A stretch of DNA of 64,000 nt from Halobacillus ihumii (GCF_902726645.1 NZ_CACVAO010000001.1:1240001-1304000); one strand, 5' to 3'. Counted from the first letter of the stretch, positions 51,733-62,076 are shown. Translations and numbers: made by a program. Notes: a model not told the origin generated them from the letters alone.

Positions 51733-52083
51733 TTACTTCCGCAAAATTTTCTCCATCGCTTTTCCCTTTGCTAACTCATCGATCAACTTATCCAAATAGC
51801 GAATTTCCTGCATAGTCGGTTCTTCGATGTCTTCCACTCGGACACCGCAGATCACACCTTTAATCAAAGTCCGGGAAGGATTCAATTGGGGAGCTTCCGC
51901 AAAGAAGGTCTCAAAGTCTGTCTTGTTTTCCAATTGCGTCTCTAACTCTTCCTGGCTATACCCTGTCAGCCAACGGGTGATTTCATCAACTTCCGCTTTC
52001 GTACGTCCTTTTTTCTCCGCCTTCGTAATATAATGGGGATAGACACTTGCGACACTCATTGTATAGATCTTATGTTTAGGCAT
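51733..52083 (-). CDS. DUF2200 family protein
   Basis: A 116-residue protein with the DUF2200 pattern: [95 protein letters not shown]. It is compact and cytoplasmic. Function is unknown. ATG follows GGAAGG. Confidence 0.9.
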   Translation of the reverse strand: MPKHKIYTMSVASVYPHYITKAEKKGRTKAEVDEITRWLTGYSQEELETQLENKTDFETFFAEAPQLNPSRTLIKGVICGVRVEDIEEPTMQEIRYLDKLIDELAKGKAMEKILRK

Positions 52084-52211
52084 GATATACCTTCCCTTTC
52101 ATGTATTTTCGCTAGCTTGTCTCCCAATTATATCATGAAATATAGTTCGTTTTCTGGTTGTTCAATTCTGAAGGATTTCCATACAATTATCGAATATATA
52201 CCCTTTAGAAA

Positions 52212-52808
52212 TCACTTTACACTACTGGATATAAACATGGAGGCATCTTGATTCATAAATATTTGTTTCCCATGATAGAATGTCTTGATTTCACTGGATT
52301 TAAATCCAACTTCGGACAATATCCTTTTCAGGTCTTCATGTGAAAAACCATTATGAACTTTTGGATGATTTATTTTATCGTTTTTGTCAAAATCAACAAT
52401 AATTAACTTGCCGCCATGATTTAAAACGTTGAACAATCTTTGTAAGATTATCTTAGTATCCGGAATATGAAGAAGAACTAATGACATTAAGACGATGTCT
52501 GCCTTAAGTTCCGGGGGTTCTTGAGTGAAATCTGAATAGAGCACTTTGGAGTTGGTGATTCCCTTTTGAGAAACTTTAGCTTTTGCTACCTCTAACATTT
52601 GCTCTGATGAATCCACCAACACTATAGAGTCTACTAAGTCCGATAATTCTAAACTAACTAAACCTGTACCGCTCCCATAGTCTAGTAAAGATTTTGATTG
52701 ACTGTCTCGTAATTCTGGTCTTACCTCGTCAACTATAACTTTAGCTAATTGCATTCGTTCTTCTGTATCATATTTTTTTGCCAATTGCTCAAAAACGTTA
52801 TCTTCCAT
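52212..52808 (-). CDS. class I SAM-dependent methyltransferase
   Basis: A 198-residue methyltransferase. Motif I is LLDYGSGTGLVSLEL (residues ~38-52), the acidic residue after beta-2 is in VLVDSSEQML, and motif IV is ADIVLMSLVLLHIPD. The plan resembles UbiE/methyltransferase-11 proteins; the substrate is unknown. I chose the ATG seven bases after GGAG. Confidence 0.82.
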   Translation of the reverse strand: MEDNVFEQLAKKYDTEERMQLAKVIVDEVRPELRDSQSKSLLDYGSGTGLVSLELSDLVDSIVLVDSSEQMLEVAKAKVSQKGITNSKVLYSDFTQEPPELKADIVLMSLVLLHIPDTKIILQRLFNVLNHGGKLIIVDFDKNDKINHPKVHNGFSHEDLKRILSEVGFKSSEIKTFYHGKQIFMNQDASMFISSSVK

Positions 52809-52884
52809 ATTCATACTCCTTTTTATTTGTTTTACTACAAAACTGCAATCTCTGGGTCATTTTTAGTTGAAAAAGCTTTACGCC

Positions 52885-53343
52885 TTATAAAGCTTTTTCC
52901 ATTTTAATATTTTTCTCTATGTATCCAAACTTGTCATATAAACTTCGTGCTGTCTTGTTGTGAGCAAAAACGTGAAGTCCTATACTTTTTAATTCCATTT
53001 TCTTAGCTAGCAATTCAATTTCTTGCATAGCTTGTTTTCCATAACCTCTACCTTGATTTTCTTCCCAAATGTTAAAGCCATAAATAAACCCTTTTTCATT
53101 GGTTATTTGAGCAAGCCAAATCATACCAACTTCTTTGCTTTCATCACGAATTGTAAATAGATGATTGTCTTCCGTCTTATGTCCATTGGGCAACAACTTT
53201 TCATATTCTTGTGCAGCCTTGCTAATTGCCTCTTGGGGCTCCCAATTACCAGACTTCATTTGTTCGTCTGCAAAGTGATTAATTGCAAAATTTAAATATT
53301 GTTGGAACTCCTCTGAATTCATTTGCTCTAATCTCACCGTCAT
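52885..53343 (-). CDS. GNAT family N-acetyltransferase
   Basis: A 152-residue GNAT protein. The acetyl-CoA pyrophosphate loop is NQGRGYGKQAM (Q/R-x-x-G-x-G/A) and motif B is ARSLYDKFGYIEKNIKMEK. ATG follows GAAGGGG. It lies immediately after the DUF3784 gene (three bases apart), so the two are probably co-transcribed. Confidence 0.87.
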   Translation of the reverse strand: MTVRLEQMNSEEFQQYLNFAINHFADEQMKSGNWEPQEAISKAAQEYEKLLPNGHKTEDNHLFTIRDESKEVGMIWLAQITNEKGFIYGFNIWEENQGRGYGKQAMQEIELLAKKMELKSIGLHVFAHNKTARSLYDKFGYIEKNIKMEKAL

Positions 53344-53346
53344 TTT

Positions 53347-53712
53347 TCATTCCCCTTCTATGTTTTTAAACCTGTTACCTGTATTCGAATAAACCAGTGC
53401 AAAAACAATAAGACTTATACATAAAACAAGACCAATGATAAACAGAATTTGAATTTCAAATATTCCACTCAATGCCCATAATAATATACTGAAGCAAATA
53501 CCATACATCACTTTGCCCATAAATTTGCACAACGCTACTTCATCATATTGAGCCTTTTCATGGTCCGACATTGTATTATAACCCGTTAATAAATACGCGC
53601 CTTTACCCTTTGAAAGTAATGTAGCGAAAATCAAAAAGGGGATTAGGATTATAAAATGGACAATCGCTCCGTTCACATAGTTACCTCCATCAAAATCATT
53701 CTTAACCTCCAT
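53347..53712 (-). CDS. DUF3784-like membrane protein
   Basis: A 121-residue protein with three helices. The loop after helix 1 (GKGAYLLTGYNTMSDHEKAQYDEVALCKFMGKVMY) is the DUF3784 signature. Function is unknown. It is placed directly upstream of the GNAT gene. Confidence 0.8.
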   Translation of the reverse strand: MEVKNDFDGGNYVNGAIVHFIILIPFLIFATLLSKGKGAYLLTGYNTMSDHEKAQYDEVALCKFMGKVMYGICFSILLWALSGIFEIQILFIIGLVLCISLIVFALVYSNTGNRFKNIEGE

Positions 53713-53747
53713 ATTTTATTCTACCTTGGTTAGCACATTCCTCCGTG

Positions 53748-54725
53748 TCACTTTAAAGACTCTTCATACCCACTTTGTTCATAGAGTTCCTCGGGTGATA
53801 ACTTCGTCCATTTTTCAATTGTTGCTTGAGGATGGTTCTTAGCATATTCATGGACAATGTGATATCCGGCAATATACCCGAAGTTGTATGGAAACTCTTT
53901 TCCATCACCGTAAAGAACAGATCCCACATGATTTTTGTCTGTGGTGTCGAGAGAATCCTTCACTCGGTTCCACAGATTCCTTTCCTTCTTACTCCCCATG
54001 TTTGAAAAGGTTTCTATGTAAGGCGGCCCGTATAAAAGGGAAGAAAAGTATTCAGCTTTACCTTCAAAGTTGATGCTGCCGAGCATATCCCACTCATAAT
54101 TCTGGGAAAATTTTGCTGTCCATGTGCTATGGTGATATTCATGAGCAACGGTTTGTTTTAATCTGTCCTCACTAAAATAAGGGAAGGAAAACACCGAGAT
54201 CTTCCCTTCGCCAACATTCACACCCGCGTAATCCACATTCCCGTTTGGAAGAAGGCAAACCGTTGTGTCAGTCCCAGGTAATGCATAAGCAGACTTTTTC
54301 AAGGCTTGAAGTGCCGCTTCCTCCGATTCTGAAGCCCTTAGCATGGCGATATCATTCTTTACTTTCTCCAGTTCTTTCGGAGGCGTGTTCACATACTCCT
54401 TCACAAGATGAGAGTAAACACCACTCAAACAGGATTCTTGGATATGATCAATAACAATGTCCTGCCATAACTTATATCGCTCACTCACGTCCTCTGTTTC
54501 CTCAGCCTTTTTCACATACTGATCAACGTATTCATAGACAGAAAAAACACGTAAAGCTTGTCCACTTTTAGTTGTTGCTTCAATGATGTATTCTTCATTG
54601 GCAGAATAGTTCTTAGCTTGTTCACTGGCGTCAACTTGGTTATTGTTTTCTATTTTCTGATTCGCTTCCTCGTAGCCTATTAAAATACTAAGCAATGCCA
54701 AGCCACTAATGACTAAATATCGCAT
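53748..54725 (-). CDS. DUF2268-type putative Zn protease, exported
   Basis: A 325-residue protein. A hydrophobic N-terminal helix (residues 2-16) suggests export or anchoring. The zinc motif HEYHH lies in TVAHEYHHSTWTAKF, with a downstream Glu region (GSINFEGKAEYFSSLLYG), matching the DUF2268 putative zincin family. I chose ATG at 54725 because GGAG lies five bases upstream. The substrate is unknown. Confidence 0.8.
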   Translation of the reverse strand: MRYLVISGLALLSILIGYEEANQKIENNNQVDASEQAKNYSANEEYIIEATTKSGQALRVFSVYEYVDQYVKKAEETEDVSERYKLWQDIVIDHIQESCLSGVYSHLVKEYVNTPPKELEKVKNDIAMLRASESEEAALQALKKSAYALPGTDTTVCLLPNGNVDYAGVNVGEGKISVFSFPYFSEDRLKQTVAHEYHHSTWTAKFSQNYEWDMLGSINFEGKAEYFSSLLYGPPYIETFSNMGSKKERNLWNRVKDSLDTTDKNHVGSVLYGDGKEFPYNFGYIAGYHIVHEYAKNHPQATIEKWTKLSPEELYEQSGYEESLK

Positions 54726-54868
54726 TATTACTCCTTTACAGTTTTTTACCAGAAATACGTTCACGTCTCAAACACTTCACGTACTTTAAAAGCAATTTCA
54801 ACACTTTATACGTTTGGGTATGAGAACGGTTTCAAAAAAACTATCATCCTTCCCTTGAAGAAGTGGCG

Positions 54869-55096
54869 TTAACTAGTTTCAAAATTCTTTATTAATCTAA
54901 TTATCCAATATAAGACAATCCAAGGAAGTACAAATTTTGTTAACCATTCTATTGCCTCAATTATTGCACCAATAAACACGATCATTATAGAAAAAGTATC
55001 AATACCGAAATATGGTAATGTATAAAAAAGGATAATAACAAATAAAGCACTAAGTATAATATCCTTCCACGGTAATTTACTCAATCTCTTTTTCAT
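54869..55096 (-). CDS. small membrane protein, 75 aa
   Basis: Two or three hydrophobic segments (residues 12-30, 33-50 and 55-68) after a basic start (MKKRLSKLPWK). ATG follows GAGGTG. No family is recognised. Confidence 0.5.
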   Translation of the reverse strand: MKKRLSKLPWKDIILSALFVIILFYTLPYFGIDTFSIMIVFIGAIIEAIEWLTKFVLPWIVLYWIIRLIKNFETS

Positions 55097-55249
55097 CCTT
55101 TAACACCTCACAAACACTCATCTTTAGTTAATGACCTAAGCCTGACAGAATAGCAAGCGCCGTACGAGCCTCTATCTATTCTCCTTTTATATTCAATGAA
55201 GGTTCCCCGTTAATTCAACAAGAGAATTATATTCGCCTTCATTAATTCT

Positions 55250-55710
55250 TTATTCTAAAAAATCCTCTTGTAATAATGAGTACATGTATAAGTCATCAAA
55301 TTTGCCTGCTGTTCGTTCATATTTTCTTAGTAGACCTTCAAGAACAAAATTATGTTTTTCCAAAAGTTTCCGTAAGATCGACCAACGCTTCAATTCTGTT
55401 TAGGTTCATTTTCGTAAAACCGAAATCAATGATCGCAGATAACGTTTCAGTGGCAATTCCCTTGTTCCAGAAACCCTGATCTTATATTTAGAAACCCACA
55501 ACTGCCAATAACATTTTCTGAACCCTTTAAGGTTATTCCCCATCTTATACCTGTATTATCACTGAAGATCTTCTCATACCATTGAAATTCTTCACGGGTC
55601 TCTTTCTTAGATTTGAAAGGAGCCAATCCCATGTATTTTACTACCTCTGGATCCGATAAGTATGTATACATATCATCAACATCCGTTGATTGTACCTGTT
55701 TTAAAACCAA
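55250..55710 (-). pseudogene. GNAT acetyltransferase pseudogene
   Basis: The first frame gives LVLKQVQSTDVDDMYTYLSDPEVVKYMGL… VIGSCGFLNI, then after a small deletion the second frame gives NKGIATETLSAIIDFGFTKMNLNRIEALVD, and after a further shift KLLEKHNFVLEGLLRKYERTAGKFDDLYMYSLLQEDF. Together they make a RimJ/RimL-type GNAT domain, with several indels and no credible start. The acetyl-CoA loop is partly deleted. Confidence 0.8.
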
Positions 55711-55962
55711 ACTATCTGTCTTTATAAATGGAAAACTTTTAGGAAAGTAAAATGATTGCTTTGCAAGGATTCTCCCCCTAAAAACATTTTTTTGATCTTC
55801 AACAAACTGCCACTTTTATGTAAGGGCGTAGATCTTTATTTCAATTGTAACTTATTCTTGTATAGTCTTTTGAATGAGTTTTTGTTGCGGTTTAAAAGAA
55901 TAAGGCAGCCATTCAATACAATAGGGAGAACCAAAGACTGGCCTCCCTAATTACGTTAATCT

Positions 55963-56418
55963 TTAATTATTTAAATATTTAATAACAGCCATTTCTTTAC
56001 CAAACCTATCACCATTATCAATAAATCCTAAACTGGCATATAAATGATGAGCTTCTTTATTTTCTGAATGATAGCCCACAACAATTTTCTTCGCTTCCGG
56101 TAATTTACTCATTTCTGAAAGCATTAACTTGGTTGCGGCTTTTCCAATACCTTTTCCTTGAAAGTTCTTATCAATCATTATTCTAAATACCCAATAACCA
56201 TTCAGTTCTTCCTTCACAGTATTATACATTAGAAAACCTACTACTTTGTCTTTATAGTAGATTGCAAAAGGTTTTAATGATGATTCGAACTTTGATTGGG
56301 CTATTGAAACAGCGTTTGTTTCTATATACTCCGCTTGTTTCTCTGATAATTGTAATTGACAGCATTCATACCAGTTTTCTTCATTCAGTTCTTCAATTTT
56401 CACGCGGTCTATCCCCAT
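55963..56418 (-). CDS. GNAT family N-acetyltransferase (diamine-acetyltransferase-like)
   Basis: A 151-residue GNAT protein with GFLMYNTVKEELNGYWVFRIMIDKNFQGKGIGKAATKLML (acetyl-CoA loop QGKGIG) and KIVVGYHSENKEAHHLYASLGFIDNG. The last block resembles spermine/spermidine acetyltransferase-type (PaiA/BltD-like) proteins. I chose MGIDRVKIEEL behind AGGGGAAAA. The substrate is unproven. Confidence 0.85.
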   Translation of the reverse strand: MGIDRVKIEELNEENWYECCQLQLSEKQAEYIETNAVSIAQSKFESSLKPFAIYYKDKVVGFLMYNTVKEELNGYWVFRIMIDKNFQGKGIGKAATKLMLSEMSKLPEAKKIVVGYHSENKEAHHLYASLGFIDNGDRFGKEMAVIKYLNN

Positions 56419-56621
56419 ACATTTTCCCCTTTCATAGTTCGGGGAAACGCTAAGCAACCTTGTTAATTAGGCATTATCCCCTTTGAATTGTTATTGGAAA
56501 AAGTTCTATTGTTTGTCATAATGAACGCCCCCTTAACAAATAACTTTCTATAAATCACAAGACTTTGTAATTATACCATATGCCCCACTCAACCTGGGCA
56601 ATTTTGTAAATGGATAATGGA

Positions 56622-57503
56622 TTAAGAAATAATGTCGTCAATTGTAAAGGAAATATCCATGTGTTTTGGGTTCATTATTGACTTATAATTATATACACCT
56701 CTTCCGCCAATATAAAAAGAAGTGTACGGATATCTCTCTGCCAGTTGATCAAGCTGTTCCAACAGGTTTTCATTCTGTTGAAAAGGAATCCCGGTTGAGG
56801 CTGAAAACAATACCTTCTGAGGCCGCATATGTTCAATAAGTCTTTCAATCGATGAGAACTTAGGGGAGGCTCCAACTCTTGTTGTTCGCCATCCCTTCAC
56901 CTGCAATTGAAGTAATAATATTTGCAGAGGGATTTCGTGTAATTCTCCTGGCAGGCAAAAACCAAGAGCGTGTGGTGCTTTCAAGTTATGTTTGAAGTTT
57001 CGGCTTACCTGCGTGAGGAAATCTTTAACGACCAGGCTGGATACTGTTTCCTGGCTTTCATCCCACTCGCCTTTTTCCCACAGACCACCAATCTCTTCCA
57101 GAAAAGGTTGTACAGTGTTTTGTAAAAATAAATCAAGACCATATTGATGATGGGATTGCTGCAACAAAAATTCCAATCCTTTTTCATCGTATATAGTTCC
57201 TTTCTCAATCATCTTCCCAACATTAGAGCTCTTCTCCACTGATCTCAATGTATAGGTTGAGCTTTTTTCAGCTACGACACTATGAATAGCTTGTTTCATG
57301 GATTTCCCCTGGTCCCTCAACGCTTTTAATTCTTTTAAAGTTGAAAGATCATCAAGTGTATACAGACGATACCCGTTGTCTAACCTTTGCGGTTGTATAA
57401 TGTGATATCGATTTTCCCATTTACGAATAAGCTGCTCGGAAAGACCCGTTAATCCAGCAACTTCTTTAATATAGTAATATCTATCTTGTAATTCCTCCAT
57501 CAT
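56622..57503 (-). CDS. MerR/B12-binding regulator (CarH/LitR-like) of carotenoids
   Basis: A 293-residue protein. An N-terminal MerR winged helix (YYIKEVAGLTGLSEQLIRKWENRYHIIQPQRLDNGYRLY, residues 10-48) is followed by a helical cap domain and a Rossmann-like B12-binding domain. The cobalamin His lies in E187-L-H189-E-I-P192 (family E/D-x-H-x-x-G), and IGGRG is near the C-terminus. The CarH W-x9-E-H motif is W142…E152-T153, so its His is Thr, and W is followed by Glu rather than His. It is divergent from crtM, whose promoter is covered by a palindrome, so repression of carotenoid genes is likely. Confidence 0.82.
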   Translation of the reverse strand: MMEELQDRYYYIKEVAGLTGLSEQLIRKWENRYHIIQPQRLDNGYRLYTLDDLSTLKELKALRDQGKSMKQAIHSVVAEKSSTYTLRSVEKSSNVGKMIEKGTIYDEKGLEFLLQQSHHQYGLDLFLQNTVQPFLEEIGGLWEKGEWDESQETVSSLVVKDFLTQVSRNFKHNLKAPHALGFCLPGELHEIPLQILLLQLQVKGWRTTRVGASPKFSSIERLIEHMRPQKVLFSASTGIPFQQNENLLEQLDQLAERYPYTSFYIGGRGVYNYKSIMNPKHMDISFTIDDIIS

Positions 57504-57541
57504 ATCCGCCCTCTAAAAATATAGTCTACCTATATTATAAC

Positions 57542-57571
57542 ATTGTACAATAATAAACAGTATTGTATAAT
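57542..57571 (+). promoter_or_regulatory. crt operon promoter with overlapping 30-bp palindrome
   Basis: TTGTAC (57543-57548), a 17-bp spacer and TATAAT (57566-57571) form a sigma-A promoter directed to crtM. The inverted repeat ATTGTACAATA (57542-57552) / TATTGTATAAT (57561-57571), ten of eleven arm positions complementary, with an 8-bp centre, covers it exactly. MerR/CarH-type repressors bind such sites over the promoter. A second TATAAT-like box faces the regulator gene at about 57533-57538. Confidence 0.72.
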
Positions 57572-57593
57572 GTTTCTTAATAACAAAATTTCT

Positions 57594-57630
57594 ACCAACG
57601 AAGGGGTAATATTACCACAATGATGTTGGT
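57594..57630 (+). promoter_or_regulatory. nested hairpin in the crt leader
   Basis: ACCAAC (57594-57599) pairs with GTTGGT (57625-57630), enclosing the perfect palindrome GGTAATATTACC (57605-57616). It overlaps the start of the short leader frame. Its role is unknown. Confidence 0.35.
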
Positions 57631-57724
57631 TGAATTCATCATATCAATAGCAGCCAAACGTTTTAAGGTTTATGGCTCAGCATCCATGGATAAAATAGGT
57701 GCTAAACAAGCAGCGGAAAAATGA
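57620..57724 (+). CDS. possible 34-aa leader ORF before crtM
   Basis: ATG ATG at 57620-57625 opens 34 codons (MMLVEFIISIAAKRFKVYG… DKIGAKQAAEK) in the ~200-base leader of the crt transcript. GAAGGGG lies 14-18 bases upstream, too far for strong initiation. It could be a small regulatory peptide or a remnant gene. Confidence 0.3.
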   Translation: MMLVEFIISIAAKRFKVYGSASMDKIGAKQAAEK

Positions 57725-57775
57725 AGGCATGCCAAGCCATTCGACTATGTATAAATCGTTCAGGAGGAGATCGTT

Positions 57776-58672
57776 ATGGACACCAAGCAAAGGCGAGCGG
57801 ACTTTTATTATTGTGAAAAGATAATAAAAAGACATTCCAAAAGCTTTTATTATGCTTTTTCAAAACTCCCCACTGAAAAAGCAAATGCCGTATATGCAAT
57901 CTATGCCTTTTGCAGAACCGCAGACGATTGTGTAGATGGCAATCAGTCACCCATGGAAAAGCGTCAGGCACTAAAACAATTAAAAAAAGAGCTGGATTTA
58001 TTCGAGGATTATGCAGAATTGGACAAACCACTATGGCGCGCGCTCAGACATGTATTTAATAAGTATGATATGGATATCAAGCCTTTTTACGACCAGTTAA
58101 TAGGACAATCCATGGATGTAGATTTTAATATCCCGAAAACCATGCAAGAACTGGAAAGTTACAGTTATTATGTAGCTGGTTCTGTCGGTTTGATGCTTCT
58201 GCCTGTCATTGCTTCGAAATCTTCTGCTGATTTGCATTCCCCAGCAACAGATCTTGGCATCGCCATGCAAATAACGAATATCCTGCGTGATATTGGAGAA
58301 GATTTTCATGAGAAAAACCGCATCTACCTTCCAAAGGATGAATTAAGTCATTTTCAATATACACAGAATGATTTACATAAGGGTGTCATCAATGTAAACT
58401 TCATCAACCTGTGGGAAAAAATGGCCATGCGTGCTGAATCTTTATATAGCAATTTCTTATTCAACATTAGCCATTTCGACGCTGACAGCCGTCTACCCGT
58501 TTACTTATCTGCCCAAGTATACAGAGGAATACTAGATGCTGTGCGAAAAAATGAATACCAGTGTTTATCCAAACGGAACTTTGTTAGCAAAGATAAAATG
58601 GCAGAATTAAAGCTGCTATCAGCTGCTGCCCTAGATTTGCAGAAAGGTAGTGTGTTAAATGTTGAAAAATAA
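57776..58672 (+). CDS. crtM: CrtM, 4,4'-diapophytoene (dehydrosqualene) synthase
   Basis: A 298-residue squalene/phytoene synthase-family enzyme that condenses two farnesyl diphosphates to the C30 precursor 4,4'-diapophytoene. The two Asp-rich metal motifs are D50-D51-x-x-D54 (ADDCVDG) and DILRDIGED (residues ~165-173). ATG follows AGGAGGAG. It is the first enzyme gene of the crt operon and overlaps crtP by 14 bp. The partners CrtN and CrtP in the same operon make the C30 rather than the C40 assignment convincing. Confidence 0.92.
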   Translation: MDTKQRRADFYYCEKIIKRHSKSFYYAFSKLPTEKANAVYAIYAFCRTADDCVDGNQSPMEKRQALKQLKKELDLFEDYAELDKPLWRALRHVFNKYDMDIKPFYDQLIGQSMDVDFNIPKTMQELESYSYYVAGSVGLMLLPVIASKSSADLHSPATDLGIAMQITNILRDIGEDFHEKNRIYLPKDELSHFQYTQNDLHKGVINVNFINLWEKMAMRAESLYSNFLFNISHFDADSRLPVYLSAQVYRGILDAVRKNEYQCLSKRNFVSKDKMAELKLLSAAALDLQKGSVLNVEK

Positions 58673-60155
58673 AAGTGTACTGATCATCGGAGGCGGACTC
58701 GGAGGCCTTTCTGCTGCCATATCACTAGCCCAAAGCGGATATGATGTCTCTTTATATGAAAAAAACCATCACATAGGAGGTAAATTAAACCGTCTGGAGC
58801 AGGATGGTTTCGGTTTTGACCTTGGCCCATCCATTCTTACGATGCCCAAGGTCTTTGAAAAGTTATTTTCCGCCAGCGGAAAAAATATGGAGGACTATGT
58901 CCCGCTTGTAAAGCTGGACCATCAATGGCGCTCCTTTTTCCCTAATGGCAATGTCATTGATTTATATCAAGATTTAAAAGAAATGCAGGCAAAGAACCCA
59001 ACCCTGAAAAAAAAGGATATGCGTCAGTATCAAAAACTGCTTACATATTCAAAGAAGCTTTATGATATGACGGAGAAAACTTACTTTCAGCATGGCGTTG
59101 ATGACACGAAAGGAATCATACAATATTCAGGCGCGCTAAGTGCTTTGAGGAACTTTGATTTGTTCTCAACAGTGCATCAGGCCATTGATAAACGAATAAG
59201 CAATAAGCAACTAAGAGATATGCTCTCTTATTTTATCAAATACGTTGGGTCTTCCCCTTACGATGCACCGGCTGTATTGAACATGATGATTTATATGCAG
59301 CATGCTCAGGGGGTGTGGTATGTGCCCGGAGGGATGCATCTGCTCGCCAAAGGTCTGGTACAGTTGGCTGAAGAAATCGGGGTTACAATTCATACAGGAA
59401 CGAAAATTGCCCGACTTGAAAAAAAGAAAGGCGAAATTACCGGTGCTCGTTTGGATGATGGGACAGTACGAACCGCAGATTATTATATTGCTAATATGGA
59501 AGTCATTCCGACTTATGAGCAATTACTCCAGGAAAACAAACGTTATGTAAAAAAATTAAAAAAGAAATTCGAACCATCCAGTTCTGGTCTTGTTATGCAT
59601 TTGGGTGTGAAAAAAAGCTATCCACAGCTGAGTCATCACAATTTCTTCTTCGCAAAAAATATGAAGAAGCAAATGGATAAAATATTCCATCGTCACCAGC
59701 TGCCGGATGACCCCGTTATTTATTTGGTGAATGTCAATAAAACAGATCCGGCACAGGCGCCTGCAGGATATGAAAATTTAAAAGTACTCCCCCACATCCC
59801 CTATATCAAGGATAAACCTTTAACCCAACAAGACTATGATCAATTCGCAGAGCGGGTTCTCATCAAGTTGGAAAAAATGGGGCTGGAAGATTTACGGGAT
59901 AACATTGTGACAAAGGATATATGGACACCGGAAGATATTAAACGTGTCTATGGTTCTGACCATGGTTCCATTTACGGGACATTGTCAGATCGCAAGAAAA
60001 ATAAAGGCTTTAAACATCCGAAGCAGAGTGAACGTTATAACAATCTATATTTTGTCGGTGGAACTGTAAACCCTGGTGGAGGAATGCCAATGGTTACATT
60101 AAGCGGTCAGCAGGTAGGAGATAAAATTGCTCAAAGGGATACGCACCATGGCTGA
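58659..60155 (+). CDS. crtP: CrtP, diaponeurosporene oxidase
   Basis: A 498-residue FAD-dependent carotenoid oxidase. The N-terminal dinucleotide motif is [20 protein letters not shown], followed by [12 protein letters not shown]; the C-terminal motif is [25 protein letters not shown]. Several blocks match Staphylococcus CrtP as I know it ([48 protein letters not shown]). It oxidises the terminal methyl of 4,4'-diaponeurosporene. TG at the overlap with crtM indicates translational coupling. Confidence 0.88.
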   Translation: MLKNKSVLIIGGGLGGLSAAISLAQSGYDVSLYEKNHHIGGKLNRLEQDGFGFDLGPSILTMPKVFEKLFSASGKNMEDYVPLVKLDHQWRSFFPNGNVIDLYQDLKEMQAKNPTLKKKDMRQYQKLLTYSKKLYDMTEKTYFQHGVDDTKGIIQYSGALSALRNFDLFSTVHQAIDKRISNKQLRDMLSYFIKYVGSSPYDAPAVLNMMIYMQHAQGVWYVPGGMHLLAKGLVQLAEEIGVTIHTGTKIARLEKKKGEITGARLDDGTVRTADYYIANMEVIPTYEQLLQENKRYVKKLKKKFEPSSSGLVMHLGVKKSYPQLSHHNFFFAKNMKKQMDKIFHRHQLPDDPVIYLVNVNKTDPAQAPAGYENLKVLPHIPYIKDKPLTQQDYDQFAERVLIKLEKMGLEDLRDNIVTKDIWTPEDIKRVYGSDHGSIYGTLSDRKKNKGFKHPKQSERYNNLYFVGGTVNPGGGMPMVTLSGQQVGDKIAQRDTHHG

Positions 60156-61545
60156 CAATGAAGGTTCTTATTTAAAGGGATTACTAGAAAGGCAGCGAGA
60201 GAATTTTCTCACCAACTCCATCCCTTCAGTAGAAATTCGAAAGAAAAAGCTTTTGCAGCTAAAAACCATTCTTATAGAACATGAAGAAGCACTTATTCAA
60301 GCTCTTTATTCAGATATGCGCAGACCGGCATTCGAAGCTTTTTCTTTTGAAATCGCAGTCTTATTAAATGAAATCGATTATGTATGTAAGCATTTAGAAA
60401 AATGGGTACGCCCTGCCCGCTCCCGACATTTAAAATTCGGATATGTGGAAACGATCCAAAAAATGAGGAACCCCTATGGCAGTGTATTGATCATCAGCTC
60501 GTGGAATTATCCGCTCCAACTCGCACTCATGCCTGCTATCAGTGCAATAGCGGGTGGAAACCGCTGTGTGATCAAACCATCAGAACATGCACCGGCAACA
60601 AGTGAACTGCTGGAAAAGACCATCAATCAAGTGTTTTCTCCCGAACAGCTGGTGGTTGTTACTGGGGGTGTACAAACTGCCAAGTTATTAACCTCCTCAC
60701 CTTTTGATCTGATTTTTTTTACAGGCAGCCAGCAGACCGGAAAGGCCGTGGCACAGCAGGCCGCCGAACAACTTACACCAGTGATACTGGAACTAGGCGG
60801 GAAGAATCCCTGTATCCTAGATGAGACTGGATTTTCAAAAGCAGCAATCCAGGAAATTGTCTGGGGTAAGTTCCTTAACGCAGGACAAACCTGCATTGCG
60901 CCTGACACAATTTTTGTCCATGAATCCTTTTATGAACAAACGCTATCTGAGATTTCTACGACGCTTTCAGCCTTCTATGGAGATCGAGCTGAGGACAGTC
61001 ATGATTATGGGGGAATTTGTAACGATGCGCATTTTCAAAAAGTGGTTCAGTTCATCGGGCAAGGCGATGTATGGCATGGTGGTGGATATGATGCAAGTGA
61101 TTTGTTCATTGAACCAACAGTGGTTACGGACATGAAGCCAGGAAGTTCCATACTCCAGGAAGAGATCTTTGGGCCGGTCCTTCCTGTCATCCCATATACA
61201 GACTTTACTACATTATTATCGAAACAGATAATCCAACGTGATGCTCTGACGGCCTATATTTTTAGTAAAAACAAGAATCATATCCGTTTGTTCAAGCGAC
61301 ACATGCAGTCACCAACGGTCAGTGTCAATCAAGTGATTCATCACGCCGCAAATCCTCATGTCGCTTTCGGAGGTGTGGGGCGAAGCGGATATGGCGCCTA
61401 TCATGGCAGAGCGGGTTTTTTAGCCTTCAGTTATGACAAGACAGATTATAAAGCACATCATTACATGAATGTTCAAGACAAATTCCCGCCGTATTCTGAC
61501 AGAAATATGAATATAGTAAAGAAGTTTAGAAAGTGGCTGTTATAA
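60148..61545 (+). CDS. aldH: AldH, carotenoid aldehyde dehydrogenase
   Basis: A 465-residue aldehyde dehydrogenase of the membrane-associated class 3-like branch, with a basic hydrophobic C-terminus. The catalytic Cys is in [10 protein letters not shown] (~250), the general base Glu in ILELGGKNP (~216), and the NAD loop is [12 protein letters not shown]. In staphyloxanthin-type pathways AldH oxidises 4,4'-diaponeurosporen-4-al to the acid. I chose ATG 60148, overlapping crtP by eight bases. In Staphylococcus aureus aldH is outside the crt operon; here it is inside. Confidence 0.86.
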   Translation: MADNEGSYLKGLLERQRENFLTNSIPSVEIRKKKLLQLKTILIEHEEALIQALYSDMRRPAFEAFSFEIAVLLNEIDYVCKHLEKWVRPARSRHLKFGYVETIQKMRNPYGSVLIISSWNYPLQLALMPAISAIAGGNRCVIKPSEHAPATSELLEKTINQVFSPEQLVVVTGGVQTAKLLTSSPFDLIFFTGSQQTGKAVAQQAAEQLTPVILELGGKNPCILDETGFSKAAIQEIVWGKFLNAGQTCIAPDTIFVHESFYEQTLSEISTTLSAFYGDRAEDSHDYGGICNDAHFQKVVQFIGQGDVWHGGGYDASDLFIEPTVVTDMKPGSSILQEEIFGPVLPVIPYTDFTTLLSKQIIQRDALTAYIFSKNKNHIRLFKRHMQSPTVSVNQVIHHAANPHVAFGGVGRSGYGAYHGRAGFLAFSYDKTDYKAHHYMNVQDKFPPYSDRNMNIVKKFRKWLL

Positions 61546-61602
61546 ACACTGCACTCGTTGTGACATGGATAGGAAATAAAGAATTATTTTAGGAGAATTG
61601 CC

Positions 61603-62076
61603 ATGCCGATTGTTTCATTACCCGTCATGTGGATCATTTTCATTGATGTTATTGCATGGACGTTTTTTCATTTGTTCATTTCTGCGGTTTGTATGCGGCT
61701 GCCCTTGGAATTCTTTCTGAAAGATCGTCTCTTGTTTCAAATATTCTCTTGGGAAAAATCAGGAGAATTGTGGCAACGATTAATTCGCGTCAAAACATGG
61801 AAAGGGTCTCTAATAGATGGCACGATTTTCCTTAAAAAGGGGTACAGTAAGAAGGGATTGCATGGCACCCGATTAGATGACTTGAAGATCTTTGCTGCGG
61901 AAACAAAACGCGCGGAGTTGACCCATTGGCTCTCCATTCTGCCCGCTCCGTTGTTCTTCTTATGGAACCCGTTATGGGCGGGCTGGGTGATGATCTTGTA
62001 TGCTTTTGTTTTCAACCTCCCCATTATTGTTGTTCAGCGCTACAATCGCGGACGTATTGATGCAATCACATCATGA
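61603..62076 (+). CDS. crtO: CrtO-like glycosyl-diaponeurosporenoate acyltransferase
   Basis: A 157-residue membrane protein with about four helices. The plan matches CrtO: N-terminal double helix, then LFQIFSWEKSGELWQRLIRVKTWKGSLIDGTIFLKKGYSKKGL, and a C-terminal helix pair ending PIIVVQRYNRGRI. The enzyme esterifies the glucose of glycosyl-diaponeurosporenoate with a fatty acid, the last step. ATG follows AGGAGA. It lies 57 bp after aldH. Confidence 0.85.
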   Translation: MPIVSLPVMWIIFIDVIAWTFFHLFISAVCMRLPLEFFLKDRLLFQIFSWEKSGELWQRLIRVKTWKGSLIDGTIFLKKGYSKKGLHGTRLDDLKIFAAETKRAELTHWLSILPAPLFFLWNPLWAGWVMILYAFVFNLPIIVVQRYNRGRIDAITS

